Shown here: one piece after another, positions 14,494-15,256 of the stretch
Layout of the letters: each line of letters opens with the position of its first letter
Numbering within the stretch: the first letter of the stretch is position 1
NCBI GenBank assembly: GCA_014305015.1
Contig: JACRUB010000118.1
Location: 1-15,256, forward strand
Direction: 5' to 3'
DNA from: Vulcanimicrobiota bacterium
Lineage (GTDB): Bacteria; Vulcanimicrobiota; Vulcanimicrobiia; Vulcanimicrobiales; Vulcanimicrobiaceae
DNA length: 15,256 nucleotides
Position numbers and translations under genes: made by a program
The notes under the pieces: model-generated
Told to the model about the DNA's origin: nothing
Seen by the model: only the letters and a program-made list of their open reading frames with translations
Databases searched by the model: none

Positions 14494-15256
14494 ATGAAGC
14501 ACGAGACCGTCGCGGGGCTCGATATCGGGACGACTAAGACGTGCGCAGTCGTCGCGGCCGAAGGTCCCAACGGGCTCGAAATCATCGGCGTCGGCGAGGC
14601 ACCCTCGCTCGGCATGCGCAAAGGCGTCGTGACCGATCTCGAAGAGACAATTAAATCCATCGAAGCTGCCACCGAAAAAGCCGAACGCATGGCCGGAGTG
14701 CATATCTCCGACGTGTACGTTGCGATCACCGGCGAGCACATTCGCAGCACCAACAACCGTGGCGTGGTCGCGGTTTCCGGGGTCGATCGCGAGGTTGTTG
14801 CGGCCGACGTCAAGCGCGTCGTCGATACGTCTAAAATCATCAATCTGCCGGCCGATCGGCAAATCATACACGCCATCCCGCGTTTTTTTACGGTTGACGG
14901 ACAAGATGGCGTCGACGATCCCGTCGGCATGGCCGGGGGCCGTTTAGAAGTCGATACGCACATCATTACCGGCGGCACGACGTTTATTACGAACGTTCTC
15001 AAATGCGTACATCGCGCGGGCTTAGAAGCAACGGGTCTTGTTTTTGAACCGCTCGCATCCTCGGCAGCCACGCTCTTAGACGAGGAGAAGCAAGTAGGCG
15101 TGGTGCTCTTGGATATCGGCGGCGGAACGACGGATATCGCCGTCTTCAGCGGTGGTGGCGCGATCTATACCTCCACAATTCCGGTGGGCGGAAACATTCT
15201 CACGAACGATATTTCGCTCGGATTAAAAACCACTACTAATGAGGCAGAGCACATCA
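14494..15256 (+). CDS. ftsA: Cell division protein FtsA (3' partial)
   Basis: FtsA is an actin-like ATPase that tethers FtsZ to the membrane and recruits later divisome proteins. The frame is open to the right edge, giving 254 residues of an expected total of about 400. Visible are the phosphate-1 loop GLDIGTTKTCAVV (about 8-20), the 1C subdomain with KGVVTDLEETIKSIEAA and VYVAITGEHI, and the phosphate-2 loop VLLDIGGGTTDIAVF near 200-215. The C-terminal amphipathic membrane helix lies beyond the window. AGGTGG at 14479-14484 sits 9 nt before the ATG, supporting this start. MreB and DnaK share the fold, but the 1C sequence and the nearby ftsQ make FtsA the clear choice. It is separated from ftsQ by about 6 kb of opposite-strand genes and so must have its own promoter. 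Confidence 0.96.
   Translation, partial: MKHETVAGLDIGTTKTCAVVAAEGPNGLEIIGVGEAPSLGMRKGVVTDLEETIKSIEAATEKAERMAGVHISDVYVAITGEHIRSTNNRGVVAVSGVDREVVAADVKRVVDTSKIINLPADRQIIHAIPRFFTVDGQDGVDDPVGMAGGRLEVDTHIITGGTTFITNVLKCVHRAGLEATGLVFEPLASSAATLLDEEKQVGVVLLDIGGGTTDIAVFSGGGAIYTSTIPVGGNILTNDISLGLKTTTNEAEHI

Noticed and set aside
14287..15071. Two long minus-strand open frames opposite ftsA
   Set aside because: They are antisense shadows of a clear FtsA coding sequence, with no family features and no ribosome-binding site.
1..15256. Mobile element, phage or CRISPR content
   Set aside because: No transposase, integrase, terminal inverted repeats, target duplications or spaced direct-repeat arrays were seen, including at the edges of the 8.4-14.3 kb minus-strand block.

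Overview
The window is bacterial chromosomal DNA, densely coded, with moderately high G+C by eye. It holds no insertion sequence, phage gene, tRNA, rRNA or CRISPR array. The gene set (Tad/type IV pilus parts, DnaE1 with an intact PHP metal site, FtsQ and FtsA, a chemoreceptor, c-di-GMP signalling) fits a free-living, probably motile or surface-attaching bacterium. I cannot fix the phylum from sequence alone. The unusual dnaE-HAD-ftsQ linkage makes me think of a deep-branching lineage such as Eremiobacterota (WPS-2), at low confidence.

Layout. (1) Positions 1-1689, plus strand: the end of a pilus operon with a TadC-like inner-membrane protein (cut by the left edge), a prepilin peptidase and a DUF192 protein, closed by a strong hairpin at 1740-1771. 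(2) 1806-3312: an HPt phosphotransfer protein (plus) facing a GAF-GGDEF diguanylate cyclase (minus). Their stop codons are 1 bp apart and sit inside one hairpin. (3) 3443-8423, plus strand: dnaE, a Cof-type HAD phosphatase and ftsQ, each overlapping the next by 4 nt, closed by a terminator at 8426-8451. (4) 8473-9092, minus strand: two tandem paralogous small secreted proteins of unknown function. (5) 9151-14256, minus strand: a likely four-gene operon, transcribed in the order FAD monooxygenase, TetR regulator, YqjM-like ene-reductase, methyl-accepting chemotaxis protein. It is driven by a near-consensus promoter with a perfect 16-bp palindrome between -35 and -10. (6) 14494 to the right edge, plus strand: ftsA, running off the window.

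How the parts work together. The pilus genes supply inner-membrane assembly and pilin maturation. HPt and GGDEF add phosphorelay and c-di-GMP signalling, which commonly govern pili and attachment, though no direct partner is visible. dnaE-HAD-ftsQ couples translation of the replicative polymerase with a division protein. The minus-strand block (about 5.8 kb) splits ftsQ from ftsA, which are usually adjacent. It carries what looks like an inducible xenobiotic or electrophile-response operon with an attached chemoreceptor. The best candidates for something undescribed are this redox-plus-chemoreceptor operon with its compact, apparently leaderless promoter, and the duplicated small secreted proteins beside it.
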